Source: Alopecurus myosuroides (Eukaryota > Streptophyta > Magnoliopsida > Poales > Poaceae). Taken from it: DNA of 64,000 nucleotides. The stretch is from assembly GCA_028641055.1 (NCBI GenBank), contig CM054057.1, positions 728,410,484 to 728,474,483 of the forward strand. Reading direction: 5' to 3'. Position numbers and translations under genes: made by a program. Position 1 is the stretch's first letter. The number at the start of each line of letters is the position of its first letter. The notes beneath the pieces were generated by a model that did not search any database, was not told the DNA's origin, and worked only from the letters and a program-made list of their open reading frames with translations. Positions 1 through 12,739 of this stretch are shown here, one piece after another.

Positions 1-835
1 TTATCGAACAGGGCCGGGTGACGCGGATTCGAGGGACCCGCCCCTGGTGTCCGATTGGCTTGAAACCCGAACATGTTGGCGTGTTGCTCTTCATCTGCTG
101 CGCGACTGGTGACCGATGCTGACTCTCCATCGACCCGGGTCAAGACCGGGTCTGCGTTAACCGCGCCCTGTTGCTGGGCCACTGCCTGAGCCGCCCCGAC
201 TGGTGCCGCGGCTGTGTTTCCTTGGTTGGCCGCGGGGGCTGCATAGACTGCAACTCGGCGCGCGATATCCGGTGTAAATTCAGGCTGTTCCTCCTCACCG
301 TTCTCCTCATACCGGTTTTCCAGTAGATCCAGGATAGACCCGGTGTCATCTTCTCCTTGGACCCGGTCGCGGGGTCCATGCGGCTCTCCGGCCGTTCCCA
401 CTCCGCGATGGGTTCTTCTGCCGGATATGTCGTTCCCGTTGATTCTTCATCATCTGATCGGATAGACGTGGCTTTTCCTGGCATAGAATCAGATCCAACG
501 TTGTCAGGGACCGAATTGGAAGCACATACCATACCGATGAAGACGTTGATCCGGCCGATTGTTACGACGGATCCGGTTTCGAGGTGATCCGACTCCGGCC
601 CCCAGCCGGAATCGTCCACCACCTTTTCTCCTTCGTGGTCGATGTAGATCTCGCCGATGACAAGATTCTCCATGCCCTTCCGAGCTTCTCCCGTGATGTA
701 GACACCTTTGGACGCAGGCCCCACGGTGGGCGCCAACTGTCGTGGGATAATCACGGCAGATGTTACCAGGGGTAACTGATCTTGGGGCAAGTCGACACAG
801 GCGTTCGGGAGAGGGTTTAGCTCAAGGGAAGACAT
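1..835 (-). pseudogene. gag N-terminal part, Gyp copy 1, frameshifted
   Basis: From an ATG at 835, inside the LTR, the frame runs through LTR end and primer site into the gag N-terminus with the motifs PRQLAPTVGP and GVYITGEARKGMENLV. It matches the gag start of the complete copy. The frame shifts near 350: from there the encoded residues match the +1 frame of the complete copy. The gag core and protease would lie left of the window. It would encode the capsid-like protein that packages element RNA. Confidence 0.8.
718..735 (-). other. Primer binding site, tRNA-Lys(CUU) type
   Basis: The minus strand reads TGGCGCCCACCGTGGGGC two bases inside the LTR. This complements the 3' end of plant tRNA-Lys(CUU) plus CCA, from family knowledge. 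Confidence 0.8.
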
Positions 836-1215
836 GGTACAACTTGATCTGACAGCCGGCAATCGAAGTCGCCGGATCTCTATTCTCGATACAATATCTC
901 GATTAGGGTTTACACTGGATACTCGATACCACACGATATTGCTAGGGTTCTTAGATCTCTATCTAAACTACCTCCGGGGGTCAGTTTATAAAGCACCCGT
1001 ACCCCCTGGCTTGTCCTACAAGGCGCACCCTGAATCCTACCCGGACCCGGCGCACTAACCCTAACTTGCCTTTACAATAACCCACAATCCGGGTTATTGG
1101 GCCTACAAGCTTGGGCCTTCACAAGTTTCCCTATCCTTAGCCGGATCCTGCACATCATTCCTTGAGCCGGGTTATTCCTTGGAGCTTGGCCTACCCGGTT
1201 AGCATCCCCCTGTCA
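738..1215 (-). repeat. 5' LTR of Gyp copy 1
   Basis: On the minus strand it begins TGACAGGGGGATG and ends CCCACGACA, with TG...CA termini. At 478 bp it is within a base of the 479-bp LTRs of the complete copy. Confidence 0.9.
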
Positions 1216-1321
1216 GATACCCACGGCGCCAAGTCTGAACATTTGTTCAGCAAAAATTCAGTTAACCGCCGTGGATACAACATCTTCAGTCAGCCCCCAG
1301 TTGTATCACCGAACGTTTCAG

Positions 1322-1376
1322 TAGCGCAGCGGTACCGCTCCTTCCGCGCACACGCATCGACCGTGGGTTCGATTCC
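1322..1376 (+). other. tRNA-like A box/B box module inside LTR
   Basis: The A box is TAGCGCAGCGG (1322-1332) and the B box is GGTTCGATTCC (1366-1376), with 33 bases between, as in an intronless tRNA gene. The B box lies in a perfect TΨC-type arm: stem GTGGG/CCCAC around the 7-base loop TTCGATT (1363-1379). No acceptor stem is evident, so it is probably not a functional tRNA gene. Confidence 0.6.
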
Positions 1377-1660
1377 CACCCAGGGGAATTAACCCCATCT
1401 TTTTTCCCCCACGCGCGCAGGGGCAGGCCCCACGGGTCAGTGGCCCCTGTTGCCACCTCACAGCGCACACCCGCCCACGTGGCCGCCACCTGGGCACGGG
1501 CCCGCGCCGCAGAGGCCCAGGCTGGGTTGCCCTGGGTGAAAAACGCCCCAGGGGCCCCTCTGCAATTTCTTTTCTACCTTTTAGGTCCCTGCTATTACAG
1601 ATTAGCCCCCAAACTTAAAATGCACATAACTTTTATTTTCCAAACTCAAATAATGTAGAT

Positions 1661-2340
1661 AAAATATGTTTTCTGCCCCAAATTTAATACTCTATCTAAT
1701 TACATCATTGGTTTTCTGTTTTGCACCTTCCAAATTGTTTCAAATTTCAAATTCAAACAATTCATTTAAAATTTGATTAATTGCATAACTATTTCAAACT
1801 TAATTCAAATAACCCAAATAAAATATGTTTTCCAACCAAAATTTCATGCTCTTTCCAAATATAACATTTGATTTCTGTTTTGAATAATTTAAATTGCTGA
1901 AAACAACTGTTTCTTATTTAATGCAATTTAAATTGCCAAATTCATAACTAATTCAATATTAATTCAAATAACACAAATAAAATATGTTTTCCATGCCAAA
2001 TTGAACCACTTTTCAAATATAAACTTGTTTCCTGTTTTGAATAATTAAAAGTGGTTAAATAATTTAAACCTTGTTTAATTCATTTAAAATTGCTAAATTA
2101 ATAACTTGCTCAAATTAAAATTATTTTTGAACTAATAAAATATGTTTTCAAACCAGAAAAACATAACCTTTTAAAATATGAAATTGAATTTATGTTTTGA
2201 ACAAATAAAATCCAAATAATATTCACACTTGAATTAAATTCAATTAAATCTTGTTTAAATTTGTTTAATTCATAATTAAATAATTGTAATTCCTTTTTCA
2301 ATAATTGAAACATGTAATCCACCCAAAATTTTGTGTTAAT
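1661..2340 (+). repeat. AT-rich degenerate repeat with 159-bp period
   Basis: The motif AAAATATGTT starts at 1661, 1820, 1979 and 2137, at steps of 159, 159 and 158. Intervening sequence shares blocks rich in AATTTAAATTG and CAAATATAA. It lies where an intron of an LTR-encoded transcript would be. Confidence 0.65.
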
Positions 2341-2732
2341 AAACTTGATGAAAACAACAAATGCTTGTGTGACACCTTTAAGAAACCCAAAATTCCAAAC
2401 TTAATAAGTGAATTTCAAAATGGGTAAACCTTATTTCCACTTGGTTCTAATGTTGTTATTTTGTTGTTTTCCTCATCCATGCATCATACTAAACCACTTT
2501 CACCTGTTGGTTAGTTGTAAAACAATTGTTTCAACCATAATTCATGGGCTTTTCATATGCAACTCAAATTGCATATGGGTCCATTTAAATCTGTTTATCA
2601 TGTCAACTAGTTTATTTCTATGCATCCATTAAGTTGTCATGCATCCATATCTTGATCATGCTGGATCTTTTGCCGTAGTAGTAATTGTTGCATCCGGTGT
2701 TTGTTCGAGGTTCGTTGCTTCTTCCCGGATAG

Positions 2733-4137
2733 GACGTTGAGATGATGTGAGCAACGACAAGTTCTGTGGATGTACCTCTACTTGCTGGATCTCAGGCAAG
2801 TATACTCACTTGCTGCCAAATGGCTGCCCTTCATCACTTGTTACCGAATTCTTTCCGTTGTTCTTATTCTATCCTGTTGATACGATGCTTGTGTCTCGAT
2901 CCCATTATGTGTTTACCTTGCAGCCATGATATAGCCTTCCTTCCACTCCCTATTAACTGTTATTTGTTTACCTTGTTGGCCCTCGTGTCGTAGTTGCATG
3001 CTTAGTGTTGTTTGCGCTCAAGTTCTGTTGTCCGTCTTATCACCTGTTTAGTTTGATAGTTGGGTTTCATTTCAATCAACAACCTGTTAATGTTTTGGGT
3101 AATAATAATTTGATGATAAGGCACCGGCAGGAGGCCCGGCGTGGTTTTGAAGCCTTCTAGTGTCGACCCTAATTAGGAAAAGGGTCTTGTCTACTGATCC
3201 ATGATGAGCGCACTAACCGCATGTGGGAAGCGAGTATGGGCGCCCCCCTCAACTTGATTCGATTCGCATCTCGTCTAAATCGCCACACTTAGTTCGGGCT
3301 TTCCATTTGATGCATGCATATGCAGGTGCGAACCCGAGGCCAGGGTGGAACTTTTGTAGTCGGCATTTAGGGCGGCGTGGTCTTCCAGTGCTATGAGGGT
3401 CCCCCTTTTCTTCGTGGGGGATCGATTAGCCGCGCACGCACAGCACATGGTTCTTTGGGCTTGATGCGAAGCAGAGTTGGGTTGTGTTGAGTACCTCGCT
3501 TGGTGGGTTGATCCCCCGTCTGGCGGGTTATTCTTACGTGTACGGCCAAATTGGTGCACCCCTGCAGGGTTAAATCTTCTCGAGAAGCCGTGTTTTCCGC
3601 GGTTATGGTTGACTTGGTGAAAGTACTGGCAACAAGTACTCAGAACAACTTACACCTAACTAATGATATCCTGACTAGTAATAGTCTTATTGGCACAATA
3701 ACTTGATCCATCCTTAATCCAACAGTGTGAGTTATCCTTGGGTTGCTTCTTACTAGGGGGTGACATTGGATGGGTTTGCTTGGTGAGTAGTTATAGTTGG
3801 TACGATACGCTATCTTATCCCCCCTCTTTTAGCCAGATGTTGTAGTGAGTCTCTGTAGTTGGTTAGTGCATCCCACTGCCGCTTATTTGCAATAATCCCT
3901 TCCTTCCCGTTGAACCCAAAGTATTTGTATCTTGTGATGACTGGCTACGCCGGTATCTTGTGAGTATGGTTTATCCACTTGCCAGTACTTAACCGTACTG
4001 ACCCACGAATCTCTTTCGTGGCTGCATATTCAATATTGCAGTCAACAGGTTTGAAGTCTGACGACGTTAGCTTGGGAATCCCTCCGGCTTGGCCTGGGCA
4101 GGGATTGGACGCCTTCGGTTATCTTCAGGACTCTTAG
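2733..4137 (+). pseudogene. Exon-like blocks in LTR (2733-2795 and 4042-4137)
   Basis: The first block follows the acceptor-like TCCCGGATAG and ends CTCAG before GCAAGT, a GC-type donor. The second follows ATATTGCAG and is open for 31 codons to a TAG at 4135-4137. The two frames join in phase, but the first block carries an in-frame TGA after its fifth codon. This stop is also present in the relatives at 4384-8255 and 41041-45192. The positions match the exon pair at 59559-59636 and 60840-60904 in another long LTR, where the frame is open. No known domain is recognised. Confidence 0.4.
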
Positions 4138-4383
4138 TCCAATTTGGATCTTGTCCGTAGCCGGACGCTATGTTGTTTCTTCCGCTGTTATTTGGATCTT
4201 AGTATTGTATCAGTTGTACCCCTGACTCGTTTGAGTCATCTTGTATATATCTTTTCTGTTGTTGTTGTGGATTATTCGTGAACTGTTGTAATGTTATCAC
4301 AAGTGGCAACCTGGAATCGGTTATTATGTGGATTTTGGCGGGAATGCTGAAATCTGCATAGTGCCCGATCTCGGGGCGTCACA

Positions 4384-7300
4384 AACGGAAAGGAAGGGAT
4401 TGTTGCAAAGAAGCGGCAGCGGGCTGCACTAACTAACTACAGAGACGCGCTACAACATCCAGCTAAAAGAAAGGGATAAAATAGCGTACCGGAACCAACT
4501 ACAACTACTCACCAAACAATACCCATCCAATGTTACCCCTACTAAGGAAGCAACCCAAGGAAACTCACACGGTTGATTAAGGTGACATTCATTTTTATGG
4601 TGGAGGTAATCTATATTACTAGTCAAGTTATCATCGTTAAGTGTAAGTTGTCTGAGTACTTGTTAGCCAGCACTTTCACCAAGTCATCCATAACCGCGGA
4701 CAACACTTCTCGAGAAGATTTAACCCTGCAGGGATGCACCAATTTGGCCGTACACGTAAGAATAACCCGCCAGACGGGGGATCAACCCACCAAGCGAGGT
4801 ACTCAACACAACCCAACTCTTCTTCGCATCAAGCCCAAAGAACCCCGTGCAGTTGAGCGCACGGCTAATCAAGCCCCACGAAGAAAAGGGGACCCTCATA
4901 GCACTCTAAGAACGTGTCTCCCTAAATGCCGACTACAAAAGTTCCACCCTGGCGCCAAGGGTTCGCACCTGCATATGCATGCGGCAAATGGAAAACCCGA
5001 ACTAAATGAGGCGATTTGGACGAGATGCGAATCGAATCAGAATTGCGGGGGGCGCCCATACTCGCTTCCCACATGCGGTTAGTGCGCTCATCATGGATCG
5101 GAGGACAAGACCCTTTTCCTAGTTAATGTCGACACTAGCAGGCCTCAAAACCACGCCGGGCCTCCTGCCGGTGCCTTATCATACAATTATTATTACCCAA
5201 AACATTAACATGTTGTTGATTAAATTGAAACCCAACTATCAAACTAAACAGGTGATCAGACGGACAACAAGACTTGAGCGCAAACAACACTAAGCATGCA
5301 ACTACGACACGAGGGCCAACAAGGTAAACAACCAACAGTTAATAGGAAGTGGGAGGAAGGATATATCAGGGATGCAAGGTAAACATATGATAGGATCAAG
5401 ACACAAGCATCGAATCATAAGGCTAGCATAAGAACAACAGAAAGAATCGGTAACAAGTGATGAAAGGCAGCCATTTGGCAGCAAGTGAGTATACTTGCCT
5501 GGAATCCAGCAAGTAGAGGTACATCCGAAGAACTTGTCGTTGCTCACATCATCTCAACGTCCTATCCGCGAAGAAGCAACGAACTAGAACAAACACCGGA
5601 TGCAACAATTACTTCTACGGCAAAAGATCCAGCATGATCAAGATATGGATGCATGACAAGTTTAAGGATGCATCAAAAGATAAACTAGTTGACATGGTAA
5701 ACATATTTAAATGGGCCCATATGCAATTTGGATTGCATATGGAAAAGCCCATGAATTAATGTTGAACTAAATGATCTACAAATAACCATCATGTGAAAGT
5801 TGATTAGAATGATGCATGGATGAGGAAAACAATAAGAAAACAACAATAGCTTCAATTTGAAAAGGTGTTTACCAAGTTTGGAAATTTTATTTATTAAGTT
5901 ATGAAATTTGGCTTCTTAAATGATTTAAACAAGCATTTGTTGTTTTCACCAATTCTAAATGTTCAAAACAGATAACAAAATTCATATTTGGAAGGAACAC
6001 ACAATTTTAGGTGGAAAACATATTTCATTTGTTGAATTTGGATTTTAGATGAGCAAGTTATTAAATTGAAAATTTCAAATACATTAATTAAGAAACAATT
6101 GTTTTCAGCAATTTAATTTATTCAAAATAGAAAACAAAGTTTATATTTGGAAAGATTATTCGATTTTGCATGGAAAACATATTTTACATGTTGGAATTGG
6201 ATTTGAATTGCCCAAGTTATGAAATTTGCAATTTAAAAGGTGTAATTAAAGTATTGAATTATTACTCCAATTTTAATTAGGAAAAACAGGAAACAAAGTT
6301 GATATTTGCAAAGTTTAGAGAATTTTGATTGGAAAACATATTTTACTTTTCAAATTTGGAGTTAAAATGAATTAGTTATGATTTATGCAATTAAATCAAT
6401 TTAAATTGAGCCGAAAGCCCAACATCTAATTTAGGAGGTTCGAGTTATTTATCTACCCATCAAGATTAAATGTTGTTTAACATGGCGAGATAATATAAAG
6501 ATGAGCTATGCAATTTTAAATGGAACCGGAACAATATTTAATTATTTCAACTCATTCCATATTTAATTATTAGGTGATATTATTATTACCCGAACCCACA
6601 AAATGCGATGCAACATAATGATATGCTATTTATAAAATAGATGGCATGTTATAGAAAATAGGGCGCATGGATTATAAGGGTAGGGTTTGGGTTCGCACGT
6701 TGGAAAGAGATGTTCGGATTCAACGCCGTAGAGGAAGGAGACGAAGGCGAGATCTTCGGACCGTAGGGAAAGTAGTCGACGTCGAGGAAGTAGTGGTACT
6801 CGTTCCGTAGTGGAAGTAGTCGTTCACGTCATCGGTGGTAGTTGTCGATCTTGTCATCGAGGTTCGAAGAGGAAGTAGACGTAGTCGTGGTCGGTACTCG
6901 CCGTGTCCGTATAGAAGATCTTGGTGGTTCCGATCTTTGTGGTCGATGGCGAACTGGGCGATTCTCCGGTCTTCGGGGTTCACGCCATCATCTCCTGGAC
7001 ACGCACGAAGGCGGCCAACGCAAAACGAACACAACGAGCGACGAGAGATCGTGTCGGTGGTCGGTATTCGATCCCACACATCCCCGTGGTCGTTGTCGGT
7101 CATGGCGTCGTGGCGGATCTTGTCGACGAGGTACAGGTCGGTGTCGAACTTTTCGCCGGGAATTTTTGTCGGGGTCACATGGACGCTGAACGCACAGGGC
7201 ACGAAGGCCCCGGCCACAACGAAAGAAACACCTGCACAGATGGGTGCCCGCGACGCACCAATTCTCTTGCGGGATTTTTGTCGAAAACCTGCAGCGCGTC

Positions 7301-8255
7301 AAGACGGAGTGAGCAGGGGCCATGGAAGGCGATGGGCAGGGGGGTGCAGAGCGAGGTGGATGTCCTCGAGGATGCCTTGGTGGGGGAGGAGCACACCAGG
7401 ACGCGCAGGGATGCGTCGGAGGTCGTTCACGTCGGCCACGGCGGTGACCGGCGCGGGGCAGTTGTGGGGGAGCTCGGCTCCTGCCATGGAGGCGGAGCTC
7501 GGGAGGAGGGCGCGACCTGCGAGCGGCGCTCCTGGCCGCGGGAACGGGGGCGGCCGGAGACGGCGCTGTCGGAGGGCGGCCGGGAAGGGCTCGGGGACGG
7601 CCGGTCGGAGCTCGACCCGGGGGAGGGGAGGGGAGCTCGAGAGGGGCGCGGCGGAGCCCTGCTCCTGCCGGCGCCGCGGACGGAGAGGAGGCCTCGAGGC
7701 GGAGGCGCTGCTGCGAGGGGGAGGTCTTGGGCGGCCTCCTGCCGGTGGGAGAGGAGGCGAGGGCGACGGGAGGCTGGGCTCGATAGGAGGGGATCGAGGG
7801 GAGCGCAGGATCGAGCGCTGGGAGAAGGGGATCGAGCGGGTTCCCTGGGTGCGTTGCGTGCGTGGTGCGGTTCGGTGTTCTGTGAGGGATGGTGGGGGGA
7901 CCTGATTGCGAAAAGGAGAAACGGCGGGGGGTGGCTGCAAAACTGCAAGGGGAAACCGGTTGGTTGGATTAGGGTTTCGGCTGGGAAGGCCTTGGGCCGA
8001 AAATGGGCAGGCTGGGCTCTCTCTCTCTGAAAACTTTTCTCTTTTTTTTGTTTGGTTATTTTCCAGAATTTGTTTAGGCAATAAGAAAAATAGATTTAAA
8101 CATCAAATCAATTTTAGTAAATTCTTGAAAACATGATTTGATTAATTTATATTAGTTTGTAAGTTTGAAATGCGTGATGATGCGGTATGCCATGCGATGC
8201 AAAAAGAAAAACAACGATCAATTCTATTTGGGGAAAAAAAAACCCGGACGTTACA
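4384..8255 (-). repeat. Inverted long LTR, 3'-truncated
   Basis: Read on the minus strand it starts TGTAACGTCCGGG at 8255, passes through a GC-rich leader and an AT-rich section (GGAAAACATATTT at 6013, 6172 and 6331, steps of 159), then parallels the reverse of about 3918 to 1560. It stops where the plus-strand LTR begins to abut at 4383. The simplest reading is that the plus LTR inserted into this one, the missing end lying left of the window. It is inserted in the Athila-like interior; the flank GAAGG at 8256-8260 is a candidate target duplication. Confidence 0.75.
6720..7990 (-). other. GC-rich leader block of the inverted LTR
   Basis: This strongly GC-rich block contrasts with AT-rich flanks. 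Several overlapping open frames exist on both strands (for example 7299-8081 minus and 6921-8030 plus) but none resembles a known protein. Their compositions (Pro/Arg/Ser or Gly/Arg/Glu rich) follow from GC bias. The minus strand looks like a 5' leader with a possible first exon of an LTR transcript, as in the GC-rich leader at 57540-58200. Confidence 0.45.
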
Positions 8256-10133
8256 GAAGGTCACCCCTCTTTCTCTATTGTTTACACAATTATGCTTTGA
8301 CTGATAATTCAGGGGCAAAAATAGTGAAAAGGATGAAGCCACTAGTCCAGGGTGTGAAATCCAATCAACAAGTGAGATAAAGATTCTCTATTGCCGTCCT
8401 CATGAGCAAAAACAAGAACACAAAACATGAGTAATTTTGGAAGTTTTAAAGGTAGCACATGAGCAATTTACTTGGAGTGGCAGTGAAATACCACATGTAG
8501 GTAGGTATGGTGGACACAATGGGAAAACTTTGGTTGTAAGGAGTTGTATGCACGAGTAGAGCTCATACTCAGTACAAGTGGAGGCTAGCAAAAGACTGGG
8601 AGCGACCAATCAAGAGAGCATAAGAGCCATTATCATGCATACGACATAAACATCATTAATTAATGCATAAGAGGTATAAGAAGTTCAAAAACTAAATGTT
8701 CATGGAGGCTATTCATGACTGGTTCATAGTCATAAACATGGTGTGAGCATGCGCCAAGTCAATCAAATAAAACATTCGAAAGAGAATACCATAAATTTAT
8801 GCTTTACTATGACAAGAACAACTCATGAATATTTCAATGGCACATTAAACACTATCAGCTATTTGAGGCTATTCATTCTACTCAATAACCACAAGGCTTT
8901 AAAACTAAAATAACATTTAGCATGGCATGAAAAATTTCTAGCCACAGTCTATACAAGCTTCTACGTGCACCGTTAAAAATTCTACCTCAAGCAACAATTT
9001 CTTTTCCCAGCAAGCACCATACAAAATATGTTTTAACAAAAATTATCTACATGCTACAGAAAGCAAACATGATAGTACTCACATAACACTACTAAAACTA
9101 ACAACTCTTAATAAGAGATGCATGAAAACAAAGGCTAAACGCAGTACTAGCAAAAAGTGAACACTCACAGAACAATAAGAATGAAAACTACAGTGTTCTA
9201 CGCAATGAAAACAGAGCGTGTATCTCCCCCACACAAGTATGATAAGATCCAACCATAAACTAAAGCAAAGAATACTAAACAAACTGAAAGCAAAAATAAA
9301 AGACGCGCCAAGTAAAGGACATAAGATGTGACTGAATAAAAATATAGTTTCACTAGAAGTGACCTGATAAATTGTTGATGAAGAAGGAGATGCCTTGCGC
9401 ATCCCCAAGCTTAGACGCTTGAGTCTTCTTGGAATTTTCTGGGATGTACCACCGGGGCATCCCCAAGCTTAGGCTCTTCACTCTTCTTGATCACGTCATA
9501 TCATCCTCTTCTCTTGACCCTTGAAAACTTCCTTCACACCAAACTTCTCACAATCTTCATTAGCAATGTTAGTGCAATCGAAATAATAAATTCACATGGT
9601 TCAGTTTCAACACAAGCCTAGCACTCATAAACACATTATCTACTGTCACAACTTCTTTTAAAACTCTTTTTCTCAAAAGAACACCAAAAGAAAGAGATTA
9701 AGAGGCAAATGCAATTATTGGCAGAAATCTGTCAAAACATGACAGCAGGTAAAGATGATTTTTTCGAAAATTTTCTGTTGATCAAATCAAAAAGTGGTCA
9801 ACTAAAAAAAGCTGCGGAATTATTTAAGGAATAAGAAAAAAACATTTCAGATCATTCTGATCTTCCAGGATTTTATACGATGTTTTACGGTGGACAGCAG
9901 AAATCTGTTTTCTGCGCAGAAATCCGAAAACTAACCACAACTTTCGTCAGAAACTTTACTTGGCACTACTAAAACATGAAAATAAAGATACAAATGAGTT
10001 TCTACGTAAGTATACAACTCATTGACTCAAATAAAACAGAGAAAAACAATGCAAAAATAAAAACATGGGTTATCTCCCAAGAAGTGCTTTTCTTGAGAGC
10101 CTTCTAGCTAGGCATGATTATTTGAGAAGATGC

Positions 10134-10897
10134 TCACATAAGAATAAGAGTTGAAACACAATAAGAGAGCATCAAGAAGGAAATATAAAACACATTTAAT
10201 TCTAACCCACTTCCTATGAAAAATATCTTGTAGAAAAACAAGTCATGAAAGCACAAAGAACCAAGCATAGGAAAGCACAACAAGTGCAACTTCAAAATTT
10301 TCAACATAAAGAGGGGAGACTTGATATCATTGAGATGCATAAAATTATGTTTCCCTCTCTCATAATAACTTTCAGTAGCATCATGAATAAAATTAACAAT
10401 GTAACTATCACATATAACATTCTTATCATGAGCCACATGCATAAAAGAATTAATACTCTCCACATAATCATAGTCATTCTTATTAATAGTAGTGGGAGAA
10501 AATTCAACAAAATAGCTATCATTATTATTCTCATCACCATAATCATTAAATATAGGAGGCATTTTGCAATCATAATTAATTTTCTCGTCAATAATATGTG
10601 GACTAAAAATATCATATTTATCATTGTAATCATCATATATAGAAGGCATATAATGATCACAATAAAATTTATCATTCATAGTAGGTGGAACTAGAATACC
10701 ACAATCATTATAATCATCATATATTGGAGGCAAAGTATCATCAAAGAAAATTTCCTCCTCAAAACTTGGGGGACTAAAAATATCATATTCATCAAAACTA
10801 GCTTCCCAAGCTTAGACTCTTCCATAGCATTAGCAATAATGGGGTTTAAAGAGTTCATACTAATAACATTGCCACTAGCATGCAAATAAAGCTCCAT
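10134..10897 (-). pseudogene. Sabrina-like non-autonomous element ORF, frameshifted
   Basis: Reading begins MELYLHASGNV at 10897 and continues in another frame with repeated MPPIYDDYND-type blocks, Asp/Tyr/Asn-rich, then a segment containing YYERGKHNFMHLNDIKSPLF and a hydrophobic tail. At least one frameshift separates the two parts near 10735-10790. A second copy lies at 13443-14314. The acidic repeated blocks are typical of the interior ORF of this family, whose function is not known to me. Confidence 0.6.
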
Positions 10898-11098
10898 AGG
10901 TTTTTTTTAATTTTCTCTTCAAACACTTCATGTCCTAACTCAATATAAATATAATAAAGCTCTCTCATATTTTTGTTGTTTTTCATTAAGCCTAACTAGT
11001 AAAAATAAAACGAAGAAAAAAACATATATAATTGCAGAATCTAAAGAAAATAACTTTGAGCACTCACACCCGAGGATGTGAGTACCTTTTACCTTACC

Positions 11099-11116
11099 TC
11101 CCCGGCAACGGTGCTA
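11099..11116 (-). other. Primer binding site, tRNA-Asp type
   Basis: The minus strand reads TAGCACCGTTGCCGGGGA, two changes from the Athila-type site TGGCGCCGTTGCCGGGGA. It lies ten bases inside the LTR end. Confidence 0.65.
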
Positions 11117-11126
11117 GAAAAGAGGT

Positions 11127-12739
11127 TGATGTCTACGCACGCTTCTATTCTTGTAGACATTGTTGGGCCTCCAAGTGTAGAGGTTTGTAGAGCAGCATCA
11201 AGTTTCCCTTAAGTGGATCACCCAAGGTTTATCGAACTCACGGAGGTAGAGGTTAAAGATATCCCTCTCAAGCAACCCTGTAATCAAGATACAAGAAGTC
11301 TCTTGTGTCCCCAACACACCTAATACAATTGTCAGTTGTATAGGTGCACTAGTTTGGCGAAGAGAGAGTAAAATGCAAGTAATATGTATGATAATAAGTG
11401 ATAATAGCAATCTGAAATAAAAATGGCAGCAAGCAAACATGTAGCAGAACAGGCGGAAAATGGTGTTTCAATGCTTGGAAATAAGCCCCAGGGCTCCTAC
11501 TTTCACTAGAGGACACTCTCAACAATGATCACATAACTGAATAACTAGATATCTTCTCTTCACTATGGTACTCTTAACCACTCTCCGGTCGAATAACTAG
11601 ACCAATCCACGCGTAGGGGTTTAACAACAATCGTTAGAGTAAGCACTTTCCCAATCAAGTAACCCCCATGCTATCACCATGGGATCTAGATGGTTCCATG
11701 CAAACACCACAATTTCATAGGGTTATCCAACACAAAATATAAATATAATGCTAAACCACACGGTGCACACACTGTCACCTTTACACCGTGATCAAAGAGT
11801 TTACGGAGATCTCATAACAAATAACAAACACTAATCATTGCGTAGGGCTGCAAAAAGCATTCTTTAAAGTAAGCATTCCCATGTCTAGTTAACCCCACGC
11901 TGTCAGTATGAGCGCCCCAGATGGTACTAGACAAACACCACAATTCATAGAGGAGACACACACGATGTGCACATTGTCACCTTCACATTGCGATACAAGG
12001 TGACTCCAAAGTTCATACTAATAAAGCACTTGAGTAGCAAAAGATGAAGAGTAACATCTATGAATTCAAATAGATTACAAAGCTCATGATCACATATAGA
12101 TCACACTATGGGAGAGAGAGATGAACCACATATCTACCGGTAGAGCACTCAGCCTCGGGGGAGAAGTAATCCCTCCTTATCATAGGAGACAACAACGGCA
12201 ATGGAGATGGCGGTGGAGTCGATGAAGATGGTTCCGGGGGCACTTCCCCATCCCGGCAGAGTGCCAGAACAGAGATCTGTCCCCCAAAACTTGTCGGTGG
12301 CAGCGGCGGAGATACGGATGTATTTTGTGGAAAATGTCGATATTTTTAGAGTTTTCCCTCGGGAGAGTATAAATAGGCGAAAGGGCGATGCCGGGGGGTG
12401 GCCAGGGCGCCCACACCACCAGGTGGCGTGGCCAGGGGAGGACCCGCGCCACGACATGGTGTAGCCACCCTGTGGCCCCCCTCCGGGGCTCTTCGGGACT
12501 TCTGGAAGCTTCCGAGACTTCTAAGACTTCTCGTTTTCGAATTTTCCAATTCCAAGAATATTTCTAGAACAACTTATCTGAAACTAAAAACAACAGAAAA
12601 CAGGGAACTCGCTCTGTGACATCTTGTTAATAGGTTAGTCCCGGAAAACGTGTAAAAATGCTATAAAGAAGAGAGAAAACATGTAGCAATTGGCATAATA
12701 TCATCATGCAGAAATTATAGATACGTTTGAGACGTATCA
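11127..12739 (-). repeat. Athila/Sabrina-like LTR, complete
   Basis: A 1613-bp LTR on the minus strand from TGATACGTCTC (12739) to GTAGACATCA (11127). It is flanked by element interior on both sides: the primer site at 11099-11116 on the left, and a polypurine-like end (GGCATCCC on the minus strand) on the right at 12740. It therefore serves as 5' LTR for the left interior and 3' LTR for the right one. Confidence 0.8.

Larger units (their letters stand above)
1..1215 (-). mobile_element. Gyp copy 1: Gypsy LTR retrotransposon, 5' end only
   Basis: This is the 5' LTR, primer site and start of gag of a minus-strand Gypsy element whose remainder lies left of the window. It matches the complete copy at 27925-40403 in LTR, primer site and gag start. 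It is inserted in a long LTR (1216-4383). The five bases after it (GATAC) are the expected target duplication, but the partner copy is outside the window. Confidence 0.9.
1216..4383 (+). repeat. Long LTR (chromovirus-like), 5'-truncated by Gyp insertion
   Basis: This is the 3' portion of a roughly 4-kb LTR ending in GGGGCGTCACA, closely related to 41041-45192. It contains, in order, a tRNA-like module, an AT-rich section with a 159-bp period, a small exon-like block, and a conserved tail with a second exon-like block. The 5' part lies left of the window beyond Gyp copy 1. The next five bases are AACGG, a candidate target duplication, with the sequence beyond being a relative in opposite orientation. 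It may be a solo LTR or the 3' LTR of an element to the left. Assignment to Tekay/Del-type chromoviruses rests on LTR ends and Met-tRNA primer sites of relatives, so it is inference. Confidence 0.75.
8256..11126 (-). mobile_element. Athila/Sabrina-like Gypsy interior, left copy
   Basis: Interior sequence of a non-autonomous Gypsy element on the minus strand. It runs from the primer site at 11099-11116 leftwards through a decayed ORF (10134-10897), then through non-coding sequence with two CATCCCCAAGCTTAG blocks near 9400 and 9465. The left end is cut by the inverted long LTR at 8255. No protease, RT, RNase H or integrase motif is visible. The family name rests on recalled resemblance of the ORF and LTR to wheat Sabrina-type elements. 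Confidence 0.65.

Noticed and set aside
1322..1380. Functional tRNA gene
   Set aside because: The B box and T arm are good but I find no 7-bp acceptor stem or convincing anticodon arm; kept only as a tRNA-like module.
6835..8081. Long open frames on both strands in GC-rich sequence
   Set aside because: Overlapping frames on both strands, low-complexity Arg/Gly/Pro composition and no homology that I recognise; they follow from base composition of the LTR leader.
9079..9408. Small membrane protein ORF (minus)
   Set aside because: Hydrophobic translation of T-rich non-coding Athila-like interior; it has no counterpart in the second interior.
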